From: Pseudonocardia humida
GTDB lineage: Bacteria; Actinomycetota; Actinomycetes; Mycobacteriales; Pseudonocardiaceae
Length of the DNA: 64,000 nucleotides
NCBI RefSeq assembly: GCF_023898865.1
Contig: NZ_JAGSOV010000040.1
Coordinates: 1 to 64,000 of the forward strand
Direction: 5' to 3'
Position numbers and translations under genes: made by a program. Positions 8,345-16,977 of this stretch are shown here, piece by piece. Positions within the stretch are counted from its first letter, which is position 1, and every line of letters begins with the position of its first letter. Under the pieces are notes generated by a model. It was not told the DNA's origin, did not search any database, and was given only the letters and a program-made list of their open reading frames with translations.

Positions 8345-9349
8345 ACGCCGTCGCAGGAACCTGCGTGCCGGTCTGTGGGTGGCGGGCGGCGACGGCGGCG
8401 AGGTGGCCGGCAGGGTCGTAGGCGGTGGAGTCGGTCCAGCAGCGCCAGATGATCCGGAGCCAGGCCCGGCCCAGGACGCGGACAGCGTGGGCGTGGCTCA
8501 GGCCGCGGGCTCGAGTGCGGTGATGCGCTCGCGCAGGCTGGTCAACAGCGCGACCAGTTGCAGGGTGATGACCTCGCCGGCGTCGGCGGCCGGCCCGTCG
8601 GGCAGCCCGACGGGGGCCTGGCGGAGGTGGTCCATCAGCTGCTACGGGGTGCGGGTGTTGGCCCGGGTGTAGTGGGCGGCCGCAAGCCAGGCGGCCAAGC
8701 GTCTGCCGGAGAGCCAGCGGGCGTGGCGCGGGGTGGGAAAGCGGGTGAGGAAGGCCAGGGAGATCTTGCCGTCGAGCTGGTGGAACAGCCCGACCGCGCC
8801 GGGGTGAGCGGTGAGCAGGTGCGCGCGCAGCTGGTTGTGGACCGCGACGCGGGCCTTGACCAGATCGGCGCGGGCGCGGATGAGCATCCGCAGACCGAGG
8901 GTGGCCGGGGTGTCGACGGTCAACGGGGTGAGTCGTCGGCGGTCGGTGCGCAGGACGTCGGCGAGCAGGTAGGCGTCGCGGCGGTCGTCCTTGTTCCCGG
9001 CGGTGCTGTAGCGGGAGCGCAGGGCCGTGACCTGGCGGCTGGCGATGACGAACACCGTCAGGCCGGCGTCGAGCAGCGCCTGCACGACGGGGCCGTCGCC
9101 GCGCTCGATCGCCACTCCCGCGATGTTGTGACGGTGCAGCAGGGTGACCAGTCTGGCCAGTCCGGTAGCGGTGTGGCGCACGGTGAATCGCTCGATCGCC
9201 GCGCCGGTCTCGTCGATCACGCAGACGGCGTGATCGGTCCAGGACCAGTCCACCCCGGCCCACCGCAGCGGCCCATCGGGGGCGGTGGTGCCGGGTGTGG
9301 CGTCGGATGCGGTGTCGCTGCTGGTCACGGCGTGATCTGGCTGGTGCAT
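8345..9349 (-). pseudogene. IS110-family transposase, disrupted
   Basis: The first 235 codons encode the DEDD RuvC-like N-terminal domain (WAGVDWSWTDHAVCVIDE, AGVAIERGDGPVVQALLDAG, and NKDDRRDAYLLADVLR). The frame then meets a TAG at 8642-8644. The next in-frame stretch continues sensibly (LMDHLRQAPVGLPDGPAAD) to about 8500, where the reading shifts. A typical C-terminal tail (LGRAWLRIIWRCW) is found in another frame near 8440. The conserved Transposase_20 serine-bearing domain that should lie between is absent, so there is an internal deletion as well as a nonsense and a frameshift. It is not functional. Confidence 0.85.
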
Positions 9350-9584
9350 CGTCGCGTGGGCTCCCGTCCGGGCGGGTGGGCGCTCCGGTGAGGCGCGGCT
9401 GCCGGTCGGTCACTGAAGCGCTCGTGGCGCACAACCCCATCGCCGGTCAGCACGCCCCGTCCCGTCGGGCCTCGCGTTGTCAAGGCGGACCTCGAAGGCC
9501 CCGCGAGCCTGGGCAATGACCCGACGGTCCGGGATGCGCACCGGACCCGACGGATCCGGCCGAGCCAGCTTGCCCTCAGTAACG

Positions 9585-9649
9585 GCGAGCCTCGGAGGCC
9601 GTGAGGGCGCTCGAAAGCGCGGCGGGCAAGCACCCGCCGCCCCAGGGGG
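9585..9649. repeat. Direct repeat of about 65 bp, copy 1
   Basis: Almost identical to 14051-14116 in the same orientation (core GAGGCCGTGAGGGCGCTCGA, then AAGCGCGGCGGG). The two copies bracket 4.4 kb containing the HEAT/Nudix-like gene, the TIR-NACHT gene and a small gene. The repeat could mark a recombination unit. The arms GCGCTCGAAAGCGC can form a hairpin. Confidence 0.75.
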
Positions 9650-9675
9650 CAGATCCGGCTGGGTCCGAGCCGTTG

Positions 9676-11154
9676 TCACGCGCGCCGCCGCAGCAGCCGG
9701 TCCAGGATGCGCAGCCGCAACCCGGCGGTCGGGTGCAGGGTCGCCGGATCGCGCCGGGCGAGGTGGTCGCGGATCGCGTCCGGATCGGCCGGGATGCCGG
9801 CCAGGTCGGTGAGCTCGCGGTCGTGGGTCCGGCCGGTGGCGGCCGCGCGGAGCTCGGCGAGCTCGGCGCCCAGCCGGACCAGCAGCACCGGGGCGACGCC
9901 GAGGATCGGCATCTCGACGACCAGCGAGACCGGCTCGACCGAGACCACCTCGGCGATCGCGCCAAGCTCCTCACCGGCGCCGCGCCGCGCGGCCGCGATG
10001 AGCACGTCGTCGGCGCCGACGTCGAGGTCGGTGAGCTGCTCCTCGAAGCCGGCCGACCACCTGCCCGGCGCGTACGGCGAGGACGCGCTGCGCCGGGTGA
10101 GGAGCACCTGGCCGTCCGCGGTCAGGGCCACCGCGTGCACGCTGGCGATCCCGGGGATCCACCAAGTCGACCGCAACCAGCCGTCGGCGAGCAGGTCGAC
10201 CTGCTCGGGGGCCAGCTCGGCGGTGCGGCGCATGGCCCGATGGAACGCGTTGCCCTCCCGCCACGTCGTCGGGGCCAGCCGCAGCGTCGGCTCCGGACCG
10301 GCCAGGTCGAGCCGCCACGGGCAGAACTTCGGCTCCCAGTCCGGTCCAGCGGCGCGCCGGTCGGCCGCGGTGACCGGTAGGACGGGGCCGTCCTGCGGCG
10401 GCCGCTCGCCGTCCACGACGACCCGCAGCCCGGTCGCCGCCAGATCGGCGATCTCGTAGCCGGACCGCTCGACGAGGAGCCCGTCGGAGGTCGACTCCAC
10501 GACGGCCCCCAGCTCGGCGGCCACCAGCCGGGAGCCGAGCGCGTCGGCCCGGCCGGCCGCGGCGAGCACCAGCCAGCGCCGGGCCGCCCGCACCGCGGGC
10601 GACGGTGCCGATTCCACCTGCGCCAGCAGTCCGGCGACGCAGGCCCGGCGGACCTCGGCGGGCACGCCCGGTTCCAGCACCTCGGCGAGCATGGCGTCGC
10701 GGCTCTCCGGCCGGTCGATCCGGGCCAGCGACCGGACGACCGCCGCCCTGGCGTAAGAGTGCTGGTGGTCCAGCGCCCCAACCAGGGCATCGAGCAGGCC
10801 CTCGGTCACCCCGTGCGCCCGCAGGTACGACTCGGCCTGGTGCGCGCCCTCCTCGACCTGCTGCCAGTCGGTGTGGCGGGCCGTGGCCGCCCCCGCCCGC
10901 AGCGGCCGCAGGTTGTGCTGGATCTCCTCCTCGGTGACCGGCGGCGCCGCAACGTCGTCGCCGAGGCCTGCGTTGCGGGCCTGCGCGGCCGCGCGCAACG
11001 TGCGGGCGACGCGGACCCGGACGGCCGCCGCCTGCGGTCCGGCACCCTCGATCCCGTCGAGCATCACCCGCATGGCCGCCGTGAGCCGCTCGAGCACCGG
11101 CGCGGAGGCTGTCAGGCCCCCGATCCGGCCGAGGGCGAGCGCGATGTCGCCCAT
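9676..11154 (-). CDS. HEAT-like repeat protein with degenerate Nudix-like C-terminal domain
   Basis: The product has 492 residues. The N-terminal half is alpha-helical with HEAT/armadillo-like repeats (LDALVGALDHQHSYARAAVV, then RSLARIDRPESRDAMLAEVL and VPAEVRRACVAGLLAQV). The C-terminal ~165 residues look like a Nudix fold (HAVALTADGQVLLTRRSASS, GRWSAGFEEQL, then AARRGAGEELGAIAEVV). The signature GX5EX7REUXEEXGU is only partly kept: RRGAGEELG replaces REAxEELG. The ATG overlaps the TIR-NACHT stop (ATGA), so the two are made together. A Nudix-type sensor, or hydrolase of NAD-derived products, next to a TIR NADase would make sense, but this is inference. Confidence 0.7.
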   Translation of the reverse strand: MGDIALALGRIGGLTASAPVLERLTAAMRVMLDGIEGAGPQAAAVRVRVARTLRAAAQARNAGLGDDVAAPPVTEEEIQHNLRPLRAGAATARHTDWQQVEEGAHQAESYLRAHGVTEGLLDALVGALDHQHSYARAAVVRSLARIDRPESRDAMLAEVLEPGVPAEVRRACVAGLLAQVESAPSPAVRAARRWLVLAAAGRADALGSRLVAAELGAVVESTSDGLLVERSGYEIADLAATGLRVVVDGERPPQDGPVLPVTAADRRAAGPDWEPKFCPWRLDLAGPEPTLRLAPTTWREGNAFHRAMRRTAELAPEQVDLLADGWLRSTWWIPGIASVHAVALTADGQVLLTRRSASSPYAPGRWSAGFEEQLTDLDVGADDVLIAAARRGAGEELGAIAEVVSVEPVSLVVEMPILGVAPVLLVRLGAELAELRAAATGRTHDRELTDLAGIPADPDAIRDHLARRDPATLHPTAGLRLRILDRLLRRRA

Positions 11155-13147
11155 CAGCTCGACGTCGGCGGTCTGGGCGCGTTCTCACCGTTCTCGCCGT
11201 GCTCGTCCGCGCCGTCGAGCAGGTCGAGCTCCGCGCCCAGCAGCTCCTCGAGCGCGGCCACCGCGCGCGGGTGCACGTACTGGCCGAGGGCCTCGACGAA
11301 GCGGCGCCGGAACCCCGGCCACCGGTCCGCGGCCAGGTTGGCGGCCAGCACCTCGATGGCCTCGTCCGGGCGGGCAGACCGCCAGTCGGTGATCACCGCG
11401 AACGCCGACGCCAGCGTGCTGGCCGACTCTCGGGTGACCGACGGGTCCCGGCCGGCCGAGCTGCGCCCCCCGCCCGGACCGGCGACGACCTTCCGGCCGT
11501 TGAGGCACCGCAGAATCCGGGGCAGCAGCAGGTCGAACTTCTCGCGCAGCACGTAGGTCGCGGCCCAGGAGTCCGGGATGGCGCCGACGCCGTCGGCCTT
11601 GCGGTCCAGCATGCCCAGCAGCTCGGTGAACACCTCGTCGAGCAGCTGCTCGCGGCCCCGGTCGTGGGCCAGCTGCACCAGCATGGCGATGAGCTGCCAC
11701 CCGACGTCCTCGGCGGCCCTGCGGTACACCGTCGCGCGGCGCCCGGCCCCGTCCACCGCGTCGAGGAGCACCATCGCCATCCCGAAGCAGTCGAGCAGGT
11801 CGTGGCGCAGCCGCACGCCGGGCCGGTCGGTCCCGGACGTCCGGACGACGATCCGGCGGTTGGTCAGCTCGGCCAGGTCGAGCGCGGTCGCCGGGGCCGG
11901 CAGGTCGGTGCGCAGCGCGTCCAGCGGGACGACGAATGCCATCGCGTCGAGCTGCAGCTCGGCGATGGTGCGCAGCACGGCAGCGGCCTCGCTGCGCCGC
12001 GGGACGGCGTCCTGCGGCCCCGCCTGGTAGGACCGCCAGAGCCCGGCGAGGATGTCGGTCATCGACCGCGGGACGTCCGGCTGCAGGTGGCGGGTCCGCA
12101 GGTGGGCGTCGAGGAAGAACGGGACCCGCAGGATCGGGAGCACGTCCGCCGGCGTCGCGTCCCCGCCGAGCAGCGCGGCCACCCGCTCGGCCGGCAACTC
12201 GTCCACCACAAGCGGGTGGACGCTCAGCTGTGCGAAGTCGTCCTGCCACACCTCGGTCCGGCAGGTCACGATCAGCGCGCCGGTCTCGGCGAGCACCCGC
12301 AGGACCGCGACGAACGCCTCGTGCACGTCGGCCGAGCGGCCGATCCGGTCGAGCCCGTCGACCACGAAGCATGGCGAGAAGCCCATGGCCCGCACCCGGT
12401 CGACGTACTCCGGCAGGACCGCGAACGACCAGGCCCCGGCCGCATCGGCGACGGCCCGTCCGACGTCGGCAGCCGCGGGCGCCTCGGTTCGTCCAGCACC
12501 ACCGGCAGGCACCCCGGGTCGCGCCGCAGCAGGTCCTCCACCAGACGGGCGGCGATCGTCGACTTGCCGCTGCCGCCCTGGGCCAGCAGCACGATCGACT
12601 CGGGATCGGCCCGGCTGGTATGCCGGGTGTAGACCAGCCACGAGTCGCGCCAGAAGTCCTCCTCGTGCCCGTCGAGCTGTGACCGGCACCACCACTGCGC
12701 GTGCCGCCGGGCCCGCTCCACGTTCTCGACGACGCGCTTCCCGAACAGCGACAGCCACAGCTGGCCGATGATCCCGTCGGTCAGCTCGCCCCCCGTCGAC
12801 GCCAGGTCGATGGTCTGGTAGCTCTCCAGGCCGAGCCGTCGTCCCGCGCCCGGATGCAGCTCGACCACCAGCACCTCGGCCGCGCGTGCCCCCCAGTGCG
12901 TGCGGTAGATCTCGATCTCCCGCCGGACCCACTTCGAGTCCTCCGCCGCGGCTGACGCGACGACCAGCAGCGTCGGCTTCGGCTCGACCGTCAGCGCCGC
13001 TTCCAGCTGGGCCGGGAAGTGCCCGGCGCTGACCCGGGTGCGGTCGCGGTAGACGCTGACCGTGAACCGCGTCCTGAGCAGCTCGTCGAGCTCGTCGCAG
13101 AACCGCGAGTCCCGGCGCGAGTAGGAGAGGAAGACGTCGTGGGTCAC
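11154..13147 (-). pseudogene. TIR-NACHT STAND protein, one-base frameshift
   Basis: Start GTG at 13147. Residues 2-90 are a TIR domain (THDVFLSYSRRDSRFCDELD; candidate catalytic E77 in SKWVRREIEIY). Residues 185-215 carry a P-loop (LLAQGGSGKSTIAARLVEDL). After VVLDE (~residue 220, base ~12488) the frame is lost. Adding one base to the short CC run restores EAPAAADVGRAVADAAG and the rest of the NTPase in the other frame: Walker B FVVDGLD, sensor-like ALIVTCRTEVW, then winged-helix and helical regions to the stop at 11154. The joined product is about 664 residues. NACHT-type STAND proteins with TIR effectors are known antiphage sensors. Programmed frameshifting is possible but unsupported; assembly error or decay is likelier. 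Confidence 0.75.
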
Positions 13148-13251
13148 GGCACCCCGGCGGCGGCGCGGAGCTCCGACGGCATGTGCGACCCCCCTTGGCG
13201 TCCGGCGCATTGTGTCACGCGACTGCCCGCGGATCGTCGGGTACTGGGCGG

Positions 13252-13292
13252 CATTGCAAGTCGGGGGTTAGGGGTTCGATTCCCTCGCTCCA
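13252..13292 (+). other. tRNA-3'-like fragment of uncertain identity
   Basis: The stretch GCATTGCAAGTCGGGGGTTA, then GGGGTTCGATTCCC and TCGCTCCATCA, resembles an anticodon loop followed by a T-arm and acceptor end. T-stem pairing is imperfect (one G-T and one A-C) and no 5' half is found upstream. It may be another attachment-site scar. It lies about 105 bp upstream of the TIR-NACHT start. Confidence 0.35.
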
Positions 13293-13427
13293 TCACGCGC
13301 GTCCTTTAGGAGCTGATCTACACCAGCTACCGAGAACCCGTGTGAGGCTGAAGACCGATCTTCACCGCCGCAGAGGCTGACGCCAGATCCGCCAGCTCTT
13401 AAGTCCTGAACGGCGTCGGCAGTGGGG

Positions 13428-13730
13428 TCACGTCTGGACACCGGCCGCGACCCGTCGGTGGTAGGACGTCTCGTCGTGCTGGATCCGATCGAGGAGCTCC
13501 CGGCACATGCTGACCGTCTCGCGGCGGGTGTCCTGGTCGAGCATCCGGAAGCGCAGCGCCATGCCGTCGAGCAGGGCGGCGAACCCGAGGGCGATCTCCT
13601 TGCGCTGGAAGCCGGCGTAGTACTGCTGGATCGCCTCGTAGCGCAGGCACTTCGCGGCGGCTTCGATGACGTCCTTGTCGGCCTTCATGGCCTGGAACTC
13701 GGCGGCGCGGCGTTCGGCCTCGGTCGGCAT
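13428..13730 (-). CDS. Hypothetical protein, 100 residues, helical
   Basis: Starts at the ATG at 13730 (MPTEAERRAAEFQAMKADKD). The whole sequence is predicted helical and charged, with a tyrosine-rich centre (KCLRYEAIQQYYAGFQRKEI) and a C-terminal helix (DTRRETVSMCRELLDRIQ). No family is recognised. It lies alone between the TIR-NACHT gene and the AICE-like genes. A preceding gene on the strand is lacking; the G/C-rich repeat region 13731-14166 is upstream. Confidence 0.6.
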   Translation of the reverse strand: MPTEAERRAAEFQAMKADKDVIEAAAKCLRYEAIQQYYAGFQRKEIALGFAALLDGMALRFRMLDQDTRRETVSMCRELLDRIQHDETSYHRRVAAGVQT

Positions 13731-14166
13731 GGCTGTCCCCTTCTGGCGTGCAGGTGTGGCCAGCGGGGGAAGGCGCTGCGCCAAGCAGTCTAGGTCGACC
13801 CTGCCAGCTCGCCCACAGCGGAGGCGACCACCTGCCGGGTCACGAGCGGGGCCATCGAGCCGGTCGGTCGGCCGGACGGGGTGGTGGTGCGGTTCGCGCT
13901 CAAGGCCGCGCGCGGCCGAGTGAACTGCCCTGGTCGTCCGCCTGCGGCGGGGGCCTGTCGGCCCTCGGCTTACCACGGCCTCCCTCCCGGTAAAGGGCGC
14001 TCCGCTGCGCTGCGCGTCGCTGCGCGACAGCCCTGCGGGCTGCCCTTGACCGCGAGCCTCCGAGGCCGTGAGGGCGCTCGAAAGCGCGGCGGGGCAAGCA
14101 CCCGCCGCCCGAGGGGCGGGCCGACAGACCCAACCGCGGTTCCCGCGATCAAGCAGGTGATCAGCG
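13731..14166. other. 436-bp non-coding region with repeats
   Basis: It contains copy 2 of the 65-bp direct repeat and, at about 13898, a GCGCTCAAGGCCGCGCG-like motif that also occurs near 6930. A run of G/C-rich palindromic bases precedes the repeat. No supported gene is present; the DUF2637-like gene starts just after it. Confidence 0.5.
14051..14116. repeat. Direct repeat of about 65 bp, copy 2
   Basis: Partner of 9585-9649, with a handful of substitutions and one extra G in the GGCGGG run. Confidence 0.75.
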
Positions 14167-14982
14167 ATGACGAACACGCAGACCATCACCAGCCCGGGCA
14201 CGACCACCCCGGACACCCGTGAGCTGACCGACCTCGTTCGGGAGCAGGCACAGCGGTTGGGGTGCTGGCCGTCGGGGCGGCAGGTGATCGCGGAGTTCCG
14301 CGTCGGGCGCCCGAAGGCCAACGCCGTGCTGGCGGCGCTGCGCGAGTCCGGGTTCGACCCGACCACCAGCGCTGCCACCCAGGACACCCTCGCCCTGGAC
14401 GTGGTCCCCGTGCGGCCGTACAAGCCCACCCCGAGCGCGAGCGGTGCAGTGGGCGGGTGGACCGCGGAGCAGATCAGTTCTCCTGACCGGAGACCGAGCG
14501 AGACCGAGCGGCCGGCCGCGGAGGTGCGGCGCCCGCGGTTGGGGTCGTGGCCGTTGGTGTTGATCGCGTTGGGGGCGTTCGTGTCGATCTGGGGTGGCTG
14601 GGTCGGGCTCGGTGAGCTGACCGGGTTCGGCCCGATCCGGCTGCTGCCCGGGATAGCGGACAACGTCGTCATCGATTCGGCGATCACGTTGCCGATCGGG
14701 GTCGAGGCGTATGCGGCGTTCGCGCTGCGGACCTGGCTGGCCCCCGACACCGGCCTGTCGGCCGCGGCGCGGCGGTTCGCCCGTTGGCCGGCGATCGGGT
14801 CGCTGGCGTTGGGTGCGGCCGGGCAGATCGCCTACCACCTGATGGTCGCCGCGGGGGTGCGCGAGGCGCCGTGGCCGATCACCGCGTTCGTGTCGTGTCT
14901 GCCGGTGGTCGTGCTGGGCTGCGCGGCCGCGCTCACGCACCTGATCCACCGTTTCGACGACACCCTCGGGGTGCAGCGATGA
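14167..14982 (+). CDS. AICE/plasmid-type membrane protein (DUF2637-like, SpdA-type)
   Basis: The product has 271 residues. The N-terminal ~60 residues form a winged-helix-like DNA-binding segment (ELTDLVREQAQRLGCWPSGR, then KANAVLAALRESG). The C-terminal half has four hydrophobic helices (LVLIALGAFVSIWGGWVGL; GSLALGAAGQIAYHLMV; PWPITAFVSCLPVVVLGCAA). This matches DUF2637-like proteins carried by actinomycete integrative conjugative elements and plasmids, thought to act in intramycelial spread or replication control. Its stop overlaps the next short frame (ATGA). It supports an integrative-element origin for the 6.7-26.2 kb region. Confidence 0.72.
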   Translation: MTNTQTITSPGTTTPDTRELTDLVREQAQRLGCWPSGRQVIAEFRVGRPKANAVLAALRESGFDPTTSAATQDTLALDVVPVRPYKPTPSASGAVGGWTAEQISSPDRRPSETERPAAEVRRPRLGSWPLVLIALGAFVSIWGGWVGLGELTGFGPIRLLPGIADNVVIDSAITLPIGVEAYAAFALRTWLAPDTGLSAAARRFARWPAIGSLALGAAGQIAYHLMVAAGVREAPWPITAFVSCLPVVVLGCAAALTHLIHRFDDTLGVQR

Positions 14983-15173
14983 CGGGCCCGGTGGACCGAC
15001 CCGAGACCGGCCCACGATCGGTTCGGGGTGGGGTGGGCGGGACGCGACGGGAGCAGGTGCGGCAGTTGGGCAACGCGGTCACCGCGCCCGCGGCGGAGTG
15101 GTTGATCGGGGCGGTGGCGGCGTCGTTGGACACGCCGTGCGGGGTGGTGCGTCCGGAAGATCAGCGGCGATGA
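14979..15173 (+). pseudogene. C-terminal fragment of a C5-cytosine DNA methyltransferase
   Basis: The 64-codon frame opens at an ATG overlapping the previous stop. It contains REQVRQLGNAVTAPAAEWLI, the last conserved motif (motif X, Q.GNAV.P) of phage-type C5 methyltransferases. All catalytic motifs (PC, ENV) are missing. The coupled start suggests it is still translated, but it cannot methylate DNA. A decayed remnant of an element-borne modification enzyme. Confidence 0.65.
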
Positions 15174-15276
15174 ACACCGGTCCGGCCGGTCCGACCGGGG
15201 TCGGAAACCTGGCCTGGAGCGAGGGGCAGGCAGTGATGGAGACGGTGCGGGACGGCAGGGGAGCGGGGTGGCGGGT

Positions 15277-16042
15277 GTGAGTAGCAGGTCGCGGATCGAG
15301 TGGACCGAGACGACGTGGAACCCGACGACCGGCTGCGACCGGATCTCCGCGGGGTGCGACAACTGCTATGCGTTGGCGTTGGCGAAGCGGTTGAAGGCGA
15401 TGGGCTCGGCGAAGTACCAGGCCGACGGCGACCCGCGCACCAGCGGGCCGGGGTTCGGGGTCACCGTGCACGACGATGTGGTGACCGCGCCGTTGCGGTG
15501 GCGGGCGCCGCGGGTGGTGTTCGTGAACTCGATGTCGGACCTGTTCCACGCCCGGGTGCCCGCGGAGTTCGTGGCCCGGGTGTTCGAGGTCATGGCCGCG
15601 ACCCCGCAGCACACCTACCAGGTGCTCACCAAGCGAGCGACCCGTCTGCGCCGCCTCGCTCCGGATCTGCCGTGGCCGGGCGAACGTGTGGATGGGAGTG
15701 TCGGTCGAGGGCCTCGACGTCGCCGACCGGGTCGAGGAGCTGCGGCGGGTACCGGCGGCGGTGCGGTTCCTGTCGTGTGAACCCCTGCTGGGCCCGCTGG
15801 ATGGGCTGGACCTGTCCGGGATCGGGTGGGTGATCGCCGGTGGCGAGTCCGGTCCGGCGGCCCGGCCCATCAACCCCGCGTGGGTCGAGCAGCTACGCGA
15901 CGCATGCCGGGCCGAGCGGGTGCCGTTCTTCTTCAAGCAGTGGGGTGGGCGTACCCCGAAGGCCCGGGGTCGGGTGCTGGATGGCCGCACGTGGGATGAG
16001 ATGCCGGTCGGCTCACACGGCCTGGCGCGCCCGACAGCGTGA
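15277..16042 (+). pseudogene. DUF5131 (phage Gp37/Gp68-like) protein, one-base frameshift
   Basis: The first frame encodes SRIEWTETTWNPTTGCDRIS, then AGCDNCYA. The three cysteines are arranged like a radical-SAM-type or metal-binding cluster. It continues through [20 protein letters not shown] and [12 protein letters not shown]. After LPWP (base ~15682) the frame is lost. Removing one G from GGG restores [40 protein letters not shown] and PFFFKQWGG up to the stop at 16042. The joined length (~254) is normal for the family. I prefer the GTG at 15277 (not 15268) because the second copy begins at the same point. DUF5131 genes are usual phage and mobile-element cargo; their usual TcmP partner is not seen here. 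Confidence 0.78.
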
Positions 16043-16226
16043 TGCGCTGACCCTGGCGAAGCCCCGAACAGCGGATCCGGGCGTAAGCGTTGGCTGCCTG
16101 GAGTGCCCCAGGCCAAGCCGTCGTCGCCCACGAACGCAGCCGTCTCATGGGCGACGTTGGTCTGCTCCGATCTCTACAGACGGCCAGCTAGAGCGGTGGC
16201 GGGAAGCAGGTCGCTCGTGAGCCGGT

Positions 16227-16363
16227 ATGACTCGTGGTGACCTGGCCGAAGGCCTGTGGGACGTGCTCAAAGCGCTGCTGCGACGCCGGTCCCTTCGGCC
16301 GGGCGGCCCTCGCGGTGTCACCACCAGTGAGCTGATCGGTGATCATCTTGCGGTCCTCTCCTA
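16227..16363 (+). pseudogene. N-terminal remnant of an IS5-type transposase
   Basis: The frame MTRGDLAEGLWDVLKALLRR, then GVTTSELIGDH, follows the N-terminal pattern of IS5-group transposases (DLTDAEWAVLEPLLP...RQLIDGI). It stops after about 45 codons and no catalytic domain follows. Confidence 0.5.
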
Positions 16364-16500
16364 GCATCATTCCGTGATGCCAGGAGGTCCGTGACCCGCA
16401 CGCGGACACCACGCCGGCGACAGTGCCACCACCGCTGGCGTAACGCTGAGCACGCGGTCGCCCGCTTCCTGTCGGAGGTGGCCGGGAGATGTGGCCGGGA

Positions 16501-16623
16501 TCAGCGGACGGCGTACTCGTCGTCGGTGACGTGGTCGAGCCAGGCCACGACCTGCCCTTCGGCGTCGGCCTCCTGGATGGCGACGTGGGCCATGAACCTG
16601 TTCGGGGCGGTGCGGTCGTCGAC
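16501..16623 (-). pseudogene. C-terminal fragment of a cupin-type protein
   Basis: The reading frame PNRFMAHVAIQEADAEGQVV, then AWLDHVTDDEYAVR-stop, matches the end of small cupin proteins annotated near mandelonitrile-lyase-like families (WLE.V.DEEY tail). The metal-binding cupin motifs upstream are absent. Confidence 0.5.
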
Positions 16624-16676
16624 AGACTCACCCAACCCGGCCCCGACGCCGGCTCAGGATCGGCGAGGCGGTCGGG

Positions 16677-16890
16677 GTGAGCGGGCGGTCGCCGATCGAG
16701 TGGACCGAGACCCACCTGGAACCCGGTCACCGGGTGCGACCGGGTCTCGCCCGGTTGCGACCACTGCTACGCGCTCACACGGCGCGGCGGTTGAAGGCGA
16801 TGGGGTCGGTGAAGTACCAGCACAATGGCGACCTGCGCACCAGCGGTCCCGGGTTCGGGATCACCCTGCACCCTGACGTAGCGGGGGCGA
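16677..16890 (+). pseudogene. Second, decayed copy of the DUF5131 gene (5' part)
   Basis: It starts with GTG and [11 protein letters not shown] like the gene at 15277. It then shifts frame twice, yet at nucleotide level it still parallels that copy through the GACCGGGTCTC...TGCTACGC cysteine region and AAGGCGATGGGGTCGGTGAA. Homology ends near 16890. It is a truncated tandem duplicate of DUF5131. Confidence 0.7.
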
Positions 16891-16977
16891 GACGTCGTTC
16901 CCCTTCGTTGGTGGCCAGCCTATGGCGAGTCCTGCCAGCCTGTCGGTTGTGTCAGGAGCGTAGGGCAGGGTGGCGGG

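Larger units (their letters stand above)
16043..16676. other. 634-bp junk region with three decayed fragments
   Basis: No intact gene is seen. It contains an IS5-type transposase start (16227-16363, plus) and a cupin tail (16501-16623, minus), both truncated. It separates the two DUF5131 copies. Confidence 0.55.

Noticed and set aside
12272..13210. Programmed ribosomal frameshift in the TIR-NACHT gene
   Set aside because: No slippery heptamer or strong downstream structure is obvious at 12488. A lost base is simpler.
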